From Mycogone perniciosa (Eukaryota > Ascomycota > Sordariomycetes > Hypocreales > Hypocreaceae): a stretch of DNA of 37,949 nucleotides. The position numbers and the translations under genes were made by a program. Below, one piece after another: positions 1 to 10,846 of the stretch. The stretch lies in the NCBI GenBank assembly GCA_025331125.1, contig JAOALB010000269.1, positions 2,501 to 40,449 of the forward strand, written 5' to 3'. The notes beneath the pieces were generated by a model that saw only the letters and a list, made by a program, of their open reading frames with translations, had not been told where the DNA came from and searched no databases. Each line of letters opens with the position of its first letter. Within the stretch, counting starts at the first letter, position 1.

Positions 1-249
1 TGCTCCAAGGGCTTCGACACCAACGGTGGATACAACCGCATCTTGGCCGGTGAGAGCATCCTTCAGTGCGTCGACAGAGTTGAAGTCGACATCAACGACT
101 TTGGTACCCTCTGGATAAGTCGATTTGGAACCATTGCGTCTGAAGACTGTGACGTTGAATTTGCCAGAGTCAACAATCACCTTGAAGGCTACCTTGCCAA
201 CGCTGCCGTTGGCACCAATAAGGGCAACGTTCTTAATGGAAGTTGCCAT
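1..249 (-). CDS. NmrA-like / isoflavone-reductase-family NAD(P)-binding protein, N-terminal part (runs off left edge)
   Basis: The reading frame starts at the ATG at 247-249 and stays open for 83 codons to base 1, so only the N-terminus is present. Residues 6-18 form a beta strand and dinucleotide loop with GANGSVG, the GxxGxxG signature of atypical short-chain reductases of the NmrA/isoflavone reductase (CipA-like) type. A basic FRR follows the second strand, which usually favours NADP. The stretch DAVVSTVG near residue 75 matches the conserved fourth strand of the family. No intron is needed in this piece. Members include redox-sensing regulators and secondary-metabolite reductases, and the substrate cannot be deduced here. 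It is divergent from the C2H2/Zn2Cys6 regulator 1.2 kb away. I am confident of the family and not of the function. Confidence 0.85.
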   Translation of the reverse strand, partial: MATSIKNVALIGANGSVGKVAFKVIVDSGKFNVTVFRRNGSKSTYPEGTKVVDVDFNSVDALKDALTGQDAVVSTVGVEALGA

Positions 250-1451
250 GGTTAATTGAGGATTGCTGTTGTGATTGTAGATTGATGAGAGTAATGAAGT
301 TCTTGTTTGAGCTGTGATCTAATCATGTTAAAAAACGGCACTCTGCTCCATGTTATATACACAACGAGTCCATATCTCTGGTCACATGTGGCAACATGTT
401 CATATGAAGGGCTGATCGCGTCACGGCAATTCAGAACTTTTCGTGAGCTTCTTGATAATTGAGGTTGACAAATGTAACAAGGACATGTCGCCATTACCAC
501 GATGAAGATAGCACTCCGTAATCAAGTTGGAAACATGGATAGTCCATTCTTCTTACTCGGAAGGTACCATGTGGGGGGACTAAAAAGAGAGAGACTGAAA
601 AATACATAGAGACACTAATAGTAGTTGGTTAGCTGATAGAGTATTAGGTGCGTCTACTGAGAGCAACTGGATCTATACTGATGAGAGATATCTCGTAGTA
701 TCTGGCAATGGCATCCCACTTAGACACTAAACTATAATCGGAAGAAGTGGGATATGCCGAGCTAGGCCTCACCTTGAGTGGGATATGCCGAACGCAAAAG
801 TAGCTGAGTGGGATATATCCGAGTGGGATGACCGAACACTAATGTGAGACTGCAGCTAATTAAGGGCCTTCACTTAATCCCGGCTTCGAACTAGACATTC
901 ACCCCAGTATTGTCCGTATAATCCAGTGTAAGTCGTCGTTAGGATGCGATACTAATCCAGAACACCAGGGGAAGATTTATAATAATATTTGTTTGTTCAG
1001 CGACTGCACCAAAATCTCTCGAATCCCACTTTGTTTGGATGATTTCTTCTCCTGCATCTTGTATTTTGCTGTGACAAACATGAATTGTGGGTGCTGATCA
1101 ATCAAAGCCCGCTCTCTCAGCCTCATCACACCCGAGATCCAGATCACAGCAAATTGCATGGTGCCTGTGTTCTCATCATCAACCCGCGCGTCAACCCGTA
1201 CGTCTTACGGCTCTTCCTGACTACCCTGCTCTTACTGGACAGTGGAGAGGAGAGATCATATAGCTCCGGGATCGTCACCCCTACTGCAGGCCTGCAGAAG
1301 TGGGAATGCCGAATGTAGGGAGTAACTTATCCTGTAGCCTTGATTCACGTCCCATAATCCAGGGTCCCGAGAGGGTCCCGATCTTGTATTCCTGGTACAG
1401 ACGGGACACTATCCCATCGGGAATTGGGAGGCTCGGCCGAAGCTATGAACG
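250..1451. promoter_or_regulatory. Divergent intergenic region between the NmrA-like gene and the C2H2/Zn2Cys6 regulator
   Basis: No convincing coding frame was found in these 1.2 kb. The short frames at 252-500, 977-1159 and 1085-1318 lack family features. The region must hold both promoters. Its most distinctive content is a cluster of degenerate direct repeats around 744-837, annotated separately, and a doubled GGTCCCGA near 1364-1380. Confidence 0.5.
706..837. repeat. Cluster of short direct repeats, consensus GAGTGGGATATGCCGA
   Basis: Four head-to-tail copies of a 16-18 nt unit start at 744, 776, 806 and 821. They share GWGTGGGAT and CCGA with small changes in the middle. An inverted partial copy (GGCATCCCACTT, 710-722) faces the first direct copy, and one more degenerate copy lies at 1297-1315. 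This could be an array of regulator sites or the remains of a small transposon. Confidence 0.6.
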
Positions 1452-3836
1452 ATGAGCCCACCTTCCCCCGAGCGTCATCTATGTCATTGTGGGAAGGGTT
1501 TTCTCCGCAAAGAGCATCTCCGCCGTCATCAAGCCACTCACGGAAACCCGTCTTTTATCTGCCAAGTGTGCCAGCGCTCCTTTACAAGGAGGTGAGTCTA
1601 TCTGTAAGCCATGAGACAACGGTATAGACGGAGGCTGAACCCGAATGTTTACAGCGATCTGCTTCGCCGCCACCTCGCGTTACATGATGTTGCGGTTACT
1701 TCGGACCCTAAAAGGATCCGTGCATGTGATGCTTGTCATACCAGCAAGATCAGATGTGATGGAGGTGACCGGTGCTCTCTTTGTACTAAGCGAGGCATAG
1801 ATTGCTTGTTCACAAGAGCGGGCCCGAGAACCACGCCCAATCCGCGCCAGGGGACAACACCTTCAGGTTCACCAGACAGTCCTCCTTCAATCACAGAGCA
1901 GGCCCCCGTGGGAGGCCCGCACCAACAAACTGCCACCCCTATGCCCTCGCAGTATATCAACGGTAGCAGTGTGAACCAGCAACATGATACAGGATCGGTT
2001 TCCATTCAGGGACTGAAGACTATCCAGAAAACCATTTCCCAATCCCACTCTGGGACATCCAAGTGTCAAGGCACAATTTCAGCCGAGCTGAAGCAGTGGT
2101 CGTCAGCATGCATCAAAACATATCTGGGCCACTTCCATGATCGGTGGCCATTAATTCATGCCCCGGCCTTTGAGTCGGAAACATTCTGCGTCGATGTGCG
2201 TGCCTCTGTCCTCATGATAGGTGCTTGGTTCCAGAATGATGCTACGACCAAGAGCCTCATCTTAGAGATTCATGCTCTTTTAGTGAAGTATATCCTTAAC
2301 GACCTGGTAAGTATCATTGGACCACTTGTCATATCTTTTTTTCACTAATGGTTTTGTAGATGGAGTCCACTATCGATTCCGAAAGTCTCTGGCCAGTTGA
2401 AACCTGCCAGGCAGCTCTACTGAACGTCATTTTTGCATTTGAGATAGGGGTTAGTTTGAGACTTCAATCTCCATATACGACTGCGTCGCTTCTAACAGCT
2501 GATATAGCGCGAAAAAGATATCGCGAAAGCTCGTCGTTTGTACACTGTACTAGTAACTGTATTGCGACAGAACAATACCTTCAATTCTGAAGCCCTGGAA
2601 CGTCAGATTAACACCCACTTCGCGGGGAATTTCGAACCTTGGCTATTTACAATAAGAGAGCGATGGAGGAGGTAAGACAACTTTGCCTCTACGATGGAGA
2701 TGCCGACTAATCTCAGATGAACTAGACTAGCTGTTTGCGCATTCAAGATCGACACCTACATCTCCTTACTTGCAAACCAACCTCCTTTATTACAACGAGA
2801 AGAGTTAGATTTGGGCCTCCCTTCTACTTATAGCTTGTGGAATGCCTATGGTCTGGATGTTTTTGATAGAAGATATCCAAGTGAACCTTTAGAAAGGGCA
2901 CATTATAGGATAAGTAACCTGGCCCTTGGATCTCAGCAACCTATCCCCTCCGGCGTTCTGATTGAAGACATTCAAGTTCGAATGATGGGCGCCACAAATT
3001 ATATCTGGATCGTTACACAAATGCGGCGAAAAAACAGCCCCGCCATATCCTCCGATCAGACAGGGCCTATCGCAGCTCGTCTAAAGCGCTGTAAGTTGCA
3101 GCTGGACGGTCTCGCCGACATATTCGAGGAACCAGGCCTCCACAAGCAGCACTACGAATACCTTCTCAGGGCCTACTTGGGCGAGGAAAACCCCTCCCAG
3201 GTGGGTTGGGAGGATCTCGTGAAATACCGCTTTTCATCATTCGTTTTCAGTGTTACAATGCTCTATCATCTTCTATGTCTGCACATATATGCCGACGTCC
3301 ATACCTTCATACAAGGGCCCCCATGTTTGTCACCAATAGACTTACAAGCCGCGGGGATGGCTCCTTTGGATCAGATAAAACAGATGAAAGCACAAGAGTG
3401 GGCGCATTCTATGGATGCTAGAGTCGCTGTCATGCATGCCATATTCGCATACCGGACATACGGCGGAAGCATAGCAGCGCAGTCGGACTTGCAGACTCAA
3501 GTCATCGATCCGGTAACCTACATGGCACTCTCCGCTAGCGCAGCTGTCATGTGGGCTTGGATTATGAACTCCGAGGCGACATGTACGTGCATGGCTATGG
3601 TGCTCGCTCCTGAACTAGACCTTGGGTTTGTACCCCTTGGAGCTGGGAGGAGCCCGGAGGTTGAGCACTGGATACTGAATGGGGGCACTATTTCATTACA
3701 TGGCGTGCATATTTGCCGGTGCAATATGGATATCTGGCTTTCACCTTTTGCGGCGATTTTATCACACGGCGCAAGGACATGGGAAATGAGCGATGTCTTT
3801 GCACAGAAGTTATGGACCAAACTCGGCGTGCATTAG
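1452..3836 (+). CDS. Transcription factor with two C2H2 zinc fingers, a Zn2Cys6 cluster and a fungal-specific TF domain
   Basis: My model has exons 1452-1591, 1655-2306, 2360-2449, 2508-2671 and 2726-3836, giving 718 aa. Introns are 53-63 nt with GTGAGT, GTAAGT, GTTAGT and GTAAGA donors. The ATG at 1452 directly follows an in-frame stop (1446). Finger 1 is C11/C13/H26/H30, with an unusual C-x-C spacing followed by GKGF. Finger 2 is C37/C40/H53/H57 and is only completed by splicing intron 1. The Zn2Cys6 cluster is C71, C74, C81, C87, C90, C97 (CDACHTSKIRCDGGDRC). From about residue 170 to the end it resembles the fungal_trans middle homology region, e.g. FTIRERWRRLAVCAFKIDTY across the exon 4/5 junction. 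It should be a nuclear DNA-binding regulator. The same domain order occurs in melanin regulators of the Cmr1/Pig1 type, but no pigment gene is visible, so the target is unknown. Confidence 0.85.
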
Positions 3837-4339
3837 TAAATGGACATGGGTGGTCTTCGCAGGCTCGAAGATAATGATAAAAAGCATAGCATTGTAATAG
3901 GGTATAAGTAGATTTGTTACATGGCATCAAGGGTTAACGAACATATGAGGAAATAATGACATCTTCCGTGGATTGTTAAATTTCGTTTACCATTGTGTTT
4001 CTCTCATCACCAAGCCGCATCAAAGAGCAAACATAAATGATATTGTCGCCAGGGTCGCATACAAGTGCGATTGTGAGCTGTATCAAAGAGAGTGGATGGA
4101 TTCGAACAAGGCCGTTAGCCATTTATCGACTGAATTGAATAAACTAAACGTCTTTTTTTTAGCTATGTACATTAATGATCTAGTCTACACATGAGAGCCA
4201 AACTCCATTCCGATAATCATAAGGATTGCTCTTGACAATAGTCTACGTGTGCATATGCCTGACACACAGATACCCAACGAGTCCAAAATTAAACCTACCC
4301 ATACTTTTGTATTTCATCCCAACTGGTAATGATTAAATC
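3837..4339. other. Convergent intergenic spacer between two regulator genes
   Basis: About 500 AT-rich bases lie between the stops of two converging genes. I see only probable 3'UTR sequence, with no RNA gene, repeat or supported reading frame. Confidence 0.5.
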
Positions 4340-6933
4340 TCAGCCGGAAACAGTCATCGCCGCTAGAGCCGTGACCTCGTTACCGCCTTGTCGAAGAATC
4401 TGGGCAGCCTGGAGGAAAAATGAATCAAGCCTTAACCTGACCGGTCGGAGTAATAATCTCCCTGGCCTATGGGTCGTTTCACCGAGGCGTTGTAGTGACT
4501 GGTGAAAGCTTTCTAGAAGTTGGTACGCAGCTTCAATGTGGGCCGGCTCTGATGCCAGCAGGAAAAGGTATATGAGGAAGTTTCCGCACAGTATGAGTTG
4601 AGATCGTGCATCTGTGATCTTGTCAGCTGCCATTGGCATAATACAATAGTCACGTGTCGATGAAGGACGACAACGGCAACTTACGGCGACACCAGAAGCC
4701 TCGCAGGTCATCTTCTGTGATGCGGCTGAAGAAGTACGCAAAGGCTTGAAACTCCGACAGAGCAGTGACAAACCATTTGCGGAGATTCGACCCTGGGTCA
4801 GCCTTTGCCGCCCTGGTGGGGGGATACATGAGACCCCGATATAGTAGGGCTTGAGCAGCATAGAATGTTAAATGGAGAGGACCTTCATAGATGTCAGAAC
4901 ATGTTCACGCTCTTGGGGTGTTGATAATCGAACTTACAGTTGCTGATCGCGCCGAGCCCTCTGTCCGGCGCCATAGTCAGGCAATGTGGAATTAGGCTGT
5001 GCCAATCTTTTAACTTGTCTCGCAGCATGCCCAACTCCATGTTTCTATCGAGCGGATACGCAGGGTTCGGACGAACTTGGCTATGTAGCGATTTTGTGTG
5101 AGCAATACGCTTTCTTGGATTGTTACATGAGCACAGACGGGAGTAAATGAGACTCACTAGCTGCAATCTAGGATGTCCTTCAGGACTCTGGTGATGTTGA
5201 TGAACTCCAGGAATCGGGCGCCAACGGCGGCCTGGAAAACACCGTCTGCCGGCTCAACCAGATGTCGTAGATCCTCTGGCACGTCCTCGTCGGCACGGAT
5301 ATCGTCCAAGTCGGGCGCAGCTGTGCTGTAGGAAGACGTGTTGATGTGCGGGGGGTTGCCGTGACATATAGCCGACCAACAATCCGAGGCAAACACAGCC
5401 CACCAAAGCTTCTTTCTCACTCTCTTCTCCCAAGGTTCTATGCTCCATCTGGTGGGGTCTTGATGCAGGCCGATGGTTTGGGCACATGCTGTGATTTGCG
5501 CTGCCAGAGTCCACATGCTCGGCGTTTCGACGCTGTCAATATCCGGCGGCGTGATATGATGGAGCAGGAGGCCGGCTTGTAGGCTGAACAGGTTGGGGTT
5601 CTCATGCTCCCGCCGCAGGGCCTCGTGAGCATGATCTACAAGCTGATGTTGCTGGAAGGGGCGGGTGGTTTCCGTCAAGTCTGGGTCACGGTCCCAGAAG
5701 ACGCAGGCCATGGCGTAAAGGGCACCGCGTAACGAAGCCGGAATCTTCATCCTGTTGACCGCATACTGCCTCAGGAACCGGGTCTTGGTGACGACGGGGT
5801 AGATGGGATGGACGTGCTTGAAGTACAGACGAATCAAGCGCTCGCCGTAGGGCCATACGAGAGTCTCGGTGCCATCTGATGCCGACTCCTTTGCTTGGTT
5901 GGTGAAGTCGGGGTTTTCATCCTCCAAGAGGAGGAAGTGAACGGGACGGTCGTCCGGCTCGGAACCGCCGGGATAGACCTGGATTATGTTGGCATCGATC
6001 TCATCCTTCTCACTCAGGAGAAGACACCTGAAGGCATCCAGGAGGTAAGCATCCTGCTCGGCTGAGGGCCCCATTGCGTGTGCCGTCCTGTTGAAGTTGT
6101 CTTCGAGAGTGTGAAGCGGAAGATTGGGTGCATGTACAGGAGGAGAAGAAAGACTGAAGGTTCCTGTCTGGTCCAGGTCATCTCCAGACTGGCGCACCAG
6201 GCCTTGATGTACCACGGCGGCCGGGGCGGATGGCTGTTGGTCCAGGTTGAGTTCGCCGGCGGCGCTCAGCCCGGCTGACGAGTGAACTGTCTCAGCCGGG
6301 CTCGAGTGAGATATGCTCCGACGTGTCAAGGCCGGCGAGGAGTCTGCTCGCGGTGGGGTTGCAAGCTCAGCATCGGGGGTTCCATTCTCGATGCTCCCTT
6401 CGACGCCATCTTGGGTAGGGGAGTCGTCAGTGGTCGGGGAAGATTGGCAAAGGAGTCCCCTGCTCTTGCAAAAAAGACCTATGCGTCGGATTTAGTGACC
6501 GTGATGAATCTGCAACTCCAACACCGGAATAACACAGCACACAGCACAACATGCACGGCGTCGGCCAATCTCAGATAGAACGAGACAAACATGCATAATG
6601 CATGGACACACAGACCGGCCGTTTGTTTCCTCGTATGTATGAAATACTAATATGTATGGAGTGCTGTACAGGCGCATACATATCATACATATCAAACATA
6701 TCATACACACACCCTCCCCTCCCTTCCAGGACAGCACAGCACAGCATAGTACAACACTTACAAGGCGGCTCAGTGGGAATCACACAGGCGGTCTTTCGTC
6801 TCCGACAGGCGTCGCAGGGCCGGTTCTTGCGGCTGCGCGGCTGTCTCGCGCGGCCAAACTGGCTCTGGATGGTGAACTTGCGGGGACGGGACTGGCCAGG
6901 CGCCGCTGGCGGTTCGGCACTGCTGCTGTGCAT
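4340..6933 (-). CDS. Zn2Cys6 transcription factor related to TamA/Dal81 nitrogen regulators
   Basis: Minus-strand exons are 6933-6762, 6478-5158, 5080-4938, 4882-4685 and 4626-4340, giving 706 aa. The zinc cluster is C40, C43, C50, C58, C61, C68 (RPCDACRRRKTAC then C-x2-C). The fourth cysteine codon is split by the 283-nt first intron, and splicing there restores C-LF-C exactly. The fungal_trans domain spans roughly residues 265-520, with LIRLYFKHVHPIYP and a helix WEKRVRKKLWWAVFASD typical of TamA/Dal81-like proteins. The other introns are 77, 55 and 58 nt. Family members act in the nucleus to switch on use of poor nitrogen sources such as allantoin, uracil and GABA. The gene is in tandem with, and 0.9 kb downstream of, an NCS1 permease, which supports a role as pathway regulator. 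Assignment to the TamA/Dal81 branch rests on remembered motif similarity. Confidence 0.85.
6479..6761 (-). other. Unusually long first intron of the TamA-like regulator, with simple repeats
   Basis: The donor GTAAGT is at 6761-6756 and the acceptor CATAG ends at 6479. At 283 nt it is two to five times longer than the other coding introns in this window. It holds a CAGCA-rich stretch (6731-6746) and repeated CATACATATC units (6675-6710), which suggests growth by microsatellite expansion. Confidence 0.7.
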
Positions 6934-7838
6934 ATTCCCCTTCTCCTCCACTCGTTGGTTGGCCTGGTGGAGTGGAATCAAAAAGTAATAACGTGGCTTA
7001 ATTGACTCGGCGAACAACGCGGGCGAGATGTTTCCTTGCGCGCAGGACAACTGCGAATGGTACGGAGTATACCCAGGTGAAAGGGAGTGGAATAGTGCTG
7101 CCACCATCAAGTTGGCCGATAAGCGCGGGGAACTCTGGCCATGCCGAGCACAGTCTAGCGCTATAGATATAGATAACGTGACTTGCAAACTTGAAGATTG
7201 CTGCAAATCTGTCGTCCTTCGCCTAATAGTACTCCGTACATCTCGTATCTATCTACATGAGATGAGGCCACCCATACAGAGGTAATAATACACCGTCTTA
7301 CTGCTTCGTACTTCGTACAGGCGAACCAGATACGAGTAGAGAGATAGATAGTCTTGCTCCATGTCTTCTTGCATTGTTGGAGATTAGACATCGTCGGCCA
7401 ATTGTCGAGGCGCCGGGCTGGCTGCATAACACCGACTCCCGTCTCCTCTCCTCTACACGCCTTACGGAGTACAGAGTTGACAGACTACTATTCTTAGTAC
7501 ACCGCATGGACTAATACTACTACGAGTACTACTACGAATACTACCTACAGCGACTGCGTCGCATGGGGCGGTAGTTGGGCGTAGAAGCCGTTCTCAATAC
7601 GAACTAATAATACTAGGGCGCGCCTTGTCGCTGGCATGAATCGCGGGATATGCATTGATTTCATTTACTGTATTGACTAATACTACTAATACTAAGCAAG
7701 TCTATCTATCCGGCACCCCCTACTATGTCCATCCATAGTAAAATTACATGTCCATCAACGACATCCAGCGCATTATATACTCCATATCCATCAAACATGT
7801 TACCCATAAGTACAAGTCCAATCCCAGTAGTCTTACAA
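6934..7838. promoter_or_regulatory. Spacer holding the regulator promoter and the permease 3' end
   Basis: About 0.9 kb without a supported gene. It contains two exact TACTCCGTA-type motifs (7230-7238 and 7463-7471), one TACTTCGTA (7309-7317) and a TAC/TACGA trinucleotide microsatellite around 7511-7548. The regulator promoter should lie in the left part. Confidence 0.45.
7511..7548. repeat. TAC-rich microsatellite
   Basis: Tandem CTA/TAC triplets are interrupted by CGAG and CGAA, so parts resemble the 9-nt TACnnnGTA motifs that are common in the spacers of this window. Confidence 0.7.
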
Positions 7839-10007
7839 TTACACTACGCTCGTAGTATGCTTCACTTCCTTCTCCACATGCGAGTCGTTGGAAGACGTCT
7901 CCTCCTCCAACATCTGCGATGTCTCGGCCAACTCGACTTCCCACCGCTCCTGGTACAGTTGCTGGACTTCTCTTGCGCTCGGCGACTCCCTCACGAAAGC
8001 ATCAGCATCCTTAGCCGGGAAGATGAAGTGAAGTGCTGCAAACACCAAGGCGCTCGACACGAAGCCATATAGATAATTCAGGAAATACAGCTCTGTCATG
8101 CCGTCCGGAAGGATGACGGACAAATTAACAGCAGCGATGAAGCCCGGCAGGCATGGAGCAACACCAACCGCCCACTGTACAAATATTAGTCCATGTACTC
8201 CTAGTGGTTACATTCATCTCGGTTTTCCTCGGAACACTTACCGCTATGGGGGCACGGAAATTAATGCCCCAGGTGTACCAATAAATGCTGTTGCGATTTC
8301 CTCGGTACAGGTCGTCAACCTTAATTTTCCGCTTGTTGACAATCAAATAGTTGGCAAACATCAGGCCTGTCATCGGCGCAAGGAACACGCCGTAGCTGGA
8401 CAGGACAGAGAGAAAGGTGGTCGCCGTATTGACCAGGCGCCAGGGGTTGACAATGGGACTCAGAATAGCCGTGATGTAAGCGCCTCTTCGGATATTGATA
8501 TACCGGGGGAAAACGGATGAGAGGTCAATGCCACCAGCCAACGCGTTTCCAGGAATATTGCTTCCCAATTGGGAGATACACAGAGCAAGTCCGGCAAAGA
8601 ATACTGCAGCACGTGTTCCAGAGCTCCTATCTTGTTCCAGGATGCGAGCGAACAGAACAGGCGGGTTCCAAATCGCTTCACCGTCGAATCGTTTCTGCGT
8701 AGCGGCGACGACCAGGATGCCGATAATCGAAGTCAGGATACTATAAATGGGGTAGGGCCAGGCTTGTCCCCAAATAGCGTTGCTGGGTCGCTTCGCCAGA
8801 CGAGCGTAGTCGTTCTGGTTTAGAATTCCGGCTGCAATGGAGCCGACAGTAGACATGATGCCATACACCATAAGCCATGCAACGCTGGTCGGTCCGCCAG
8901 TGGTAGGGATCACAGTCTCAGAATCGAGCGTATCACCAAACCCGCCAGGGCCCATAGTCGCCAAGGCCCAGATGAGCAGAACCAGGAAGAAGATCATGGT
9001 TACGGTGCTCGCCATGTAGAAGAACTTCTCCAGACGGTGCGGCTTGATCCAGACGAACGGCAGGCTGATGATGCAAAAGAGGAAGTATGACACAAATTGG
9101 GCTGACGTCATGCCTGTGCTCTCAGGGATAGTGTTGGGAATATGCTCCTCGTAGTCGGGGTCCCAGGACAGGAGGATGAGTTGGAAACACTGGCCTCCCA
9201 CCCATGATTGGAAGCCATACCTGCGACGGACATTCGTTAGTACACGTTAATGGGATTATGGATACGTCATATGTGCAGAGCTTGCAACTAACCAGACTGT
9301 AGCAACGAGTTAGTCATGGAGAAATAACGACGAGGGGAGTTGCAATTTTGCACATACCAAAACACAGGAAGATGCGATTCCAGATGGCGAACTGGGATCC
9401 CCACATGCCCCATACTGCACGGCTGTAGACGGAAAATCCAACTGAGGAACAAAAAGGTCTCGTTAATATTTTCTACTCGTCGAGGTTGGCTTTCAGAGAC
9501 GAAGACGCACTGTGGTAGTAGGCACCGGCCAATGAGCTCAGGATGAGCGCAACTGTGGCGAGGATGTTTCCGATAATGATAGCTGAAACAGTGTGAGTAA
9601 GTATACCGAACATATGGCGCGAACAAGAGCACGCGACATGGAGACATACCAATGATAGATTGCCACCAGTTCAAGCCCAGCGGGATCAGCGCGCTACCAG
9701 TCAGGAACGTCGCAATGTTGCAGTTGATCAGCAGCCCTGGAAAGGATTCTCATCAGTCCTTGCTCGCGCATTAGAATTATAGGAGATCCGTCAGTCGCAT
9801 CGTACAGTAGTTGTGGAACGTCCAAAAGGTCCATGTCCGTCGCGCGGACTCGACAGGCCGAATATCATCGTTCTATCACACGCGAACGGATGAAGCATTA
9901 GCAACTCGGCTCCGATATCATCACAGCGGCCATTGTTTGTTCCAACATACGATCCATTGCGACACGTAAGGCAACTCGGCGCGTTTGATCAAGCCCCCGA
10001 GTCCCAT
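7839..10007 (-). CDS. NCS1-family nucleobase/hydantoin-type permease (Fur/Dal4-like)
   Basis: Eight minus-strand exons: 10007-9951, 9872-9806, 9736-9650, 9582-9511, 9441-9358, 9296-9293 (4 nt), 9220-8242 and 8174-7839, giving 561 aa. All phases close. Family landmarks run in order: NDDIRPVESARRTWTFWTFHN near residues 20-40, LGLNWWQ, VYSRAVWGMWGSQFAIWNRI, a WYGFQSWVGG segment formed across the micro-exon, TIPESTGMT, GINFRAPIA|WAVGVAPCLPG, and an acidic cytosolic C-terminus. The length fits NCS1 carriers, which have about 12 membrane helices and import uracil, allantoin, purines or hydantoins with a cation. The start fits because fungal members have a short N-terminus beginning MGL. It lies between a nitrogen-type regulator and a divergent hydantoinase, so a cyclic amide is the likely substrate. 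The substrate is inferred from neighbours only. Confidence 0.9.
9293..9296 (-). other. Four-nucleotide micro-exon (exon 6) of the NCS1 permease
   Basis: The bases read TCTG on the minus strand. They sit between a CTACAG acceptor (9302-9297) and a GTTAGT donor (9292-9287). The upstream exon ends with one base of a codon and the downstream exon begins with the last base of one. Only inclusion of these four bases gives IFLCFVWYGFQ, the conserved family segment. Skipping it would leave the downstream exon out of frame. Confidence 0.85.
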
Positions 10008-10174
10008 TGTCGCAGCGTTTGCGCGTCCCAGACGTGCGTCACTCCGTACTCGTAGACGTGAGAAGGAAGGCCGGAGGATCGATCTTACAACGGATCCGAA
10101 GCGGCAATCGGTGGGGCCAAAACTGCCGGAGGAGAACAGAAACGAATTAATGGTATTATACTAGTAGTACTCCG

Positions 10175-10206
10175 TAATAATAATAATGATAATAATAATA
10201 ATAATA
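10175..10206. repeat. TAA/AAT trinucleotide microsatellite
   Basis: About ten tandem TAA units with one TGA interruption, starting directly from the end of a TACTCCGTA motif. Confidence 0.85.
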
Positions 10207-10807
10207 GGTAGTAGTATAAAAAGGACGGACTATGGCGGCCGGGAAGAAGTGGATTAGAGCGTCCGGGCCATTGATGCGTCCTATCGCCAGTTGCCCGAGC
10301 AGTACGAGTAGTACAGAGAGTGAGTGTATGTAGTAGTACGAGTAGTAGTGTGTAATGTCAGATGGGGAGAGGTGAAGCGTGAGGTTATTACTGAAATTTT
10401 CCACGTCCCGTCAGAAATTAAGGCAAATTGCGCTCGTATCATCTCGCACTCTGGAGCCTTAGGTAATCCTCGTCTCGGCGCGACTCCGCGGCCGTCGCAA
10501 TACAAAGTCGCGTCCCCGCCTCGCTTCGCCTTTTCTAAGCAATCCTCTCGTGTTGCCCATCGATATAGTAGTATCACGTCTGGGGGTTATGCGTGTTGGT
10601 CCCATTCCGGTTGCTGTTCATTTCATTCTCATGTTCTGTGCCTGGTTAGTTTGCCCGTTGGATGGTGAGGGGAAAAGCTGCGAGCGAGCACGAGGATGGG
10701 TGGTCGGTCGTTTGATCAAGATAGTGGTTCGGAGGTTTTCTAATCATCAACTATTAGTACTCCGTACTACGAGTACGAGATCCGATCGGCGAACCATTCC
10801 GCCGGGA

Positions 10808-10846
10808 CCTTCGGCAAACTCGACTCTGCAAAGAGTTGGCCGAAGG
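10808..10846. promoter_or_regulatory. 14-nt inverted repeat, possible operator or hairpin
   Basis: The left arm CCTTCGGCAAACTC (10808-10821) and right arm GAGTTGGCCGAAGG (10833-10846) are complementary at 13 of 14 positions around an 11-nt loop. Each arm carries CGG/CCG, the half-site triplet bound by Zn2Cys6 proteins. It lies about 0.7 kb upstream of the hydantoinase ATG. Confidence 0.55.

Noticed and set aside
744..837. CRISPR-like array
   Set aside because: The units are degenerate, unevenly spaced, and the genome is clearly fungal.
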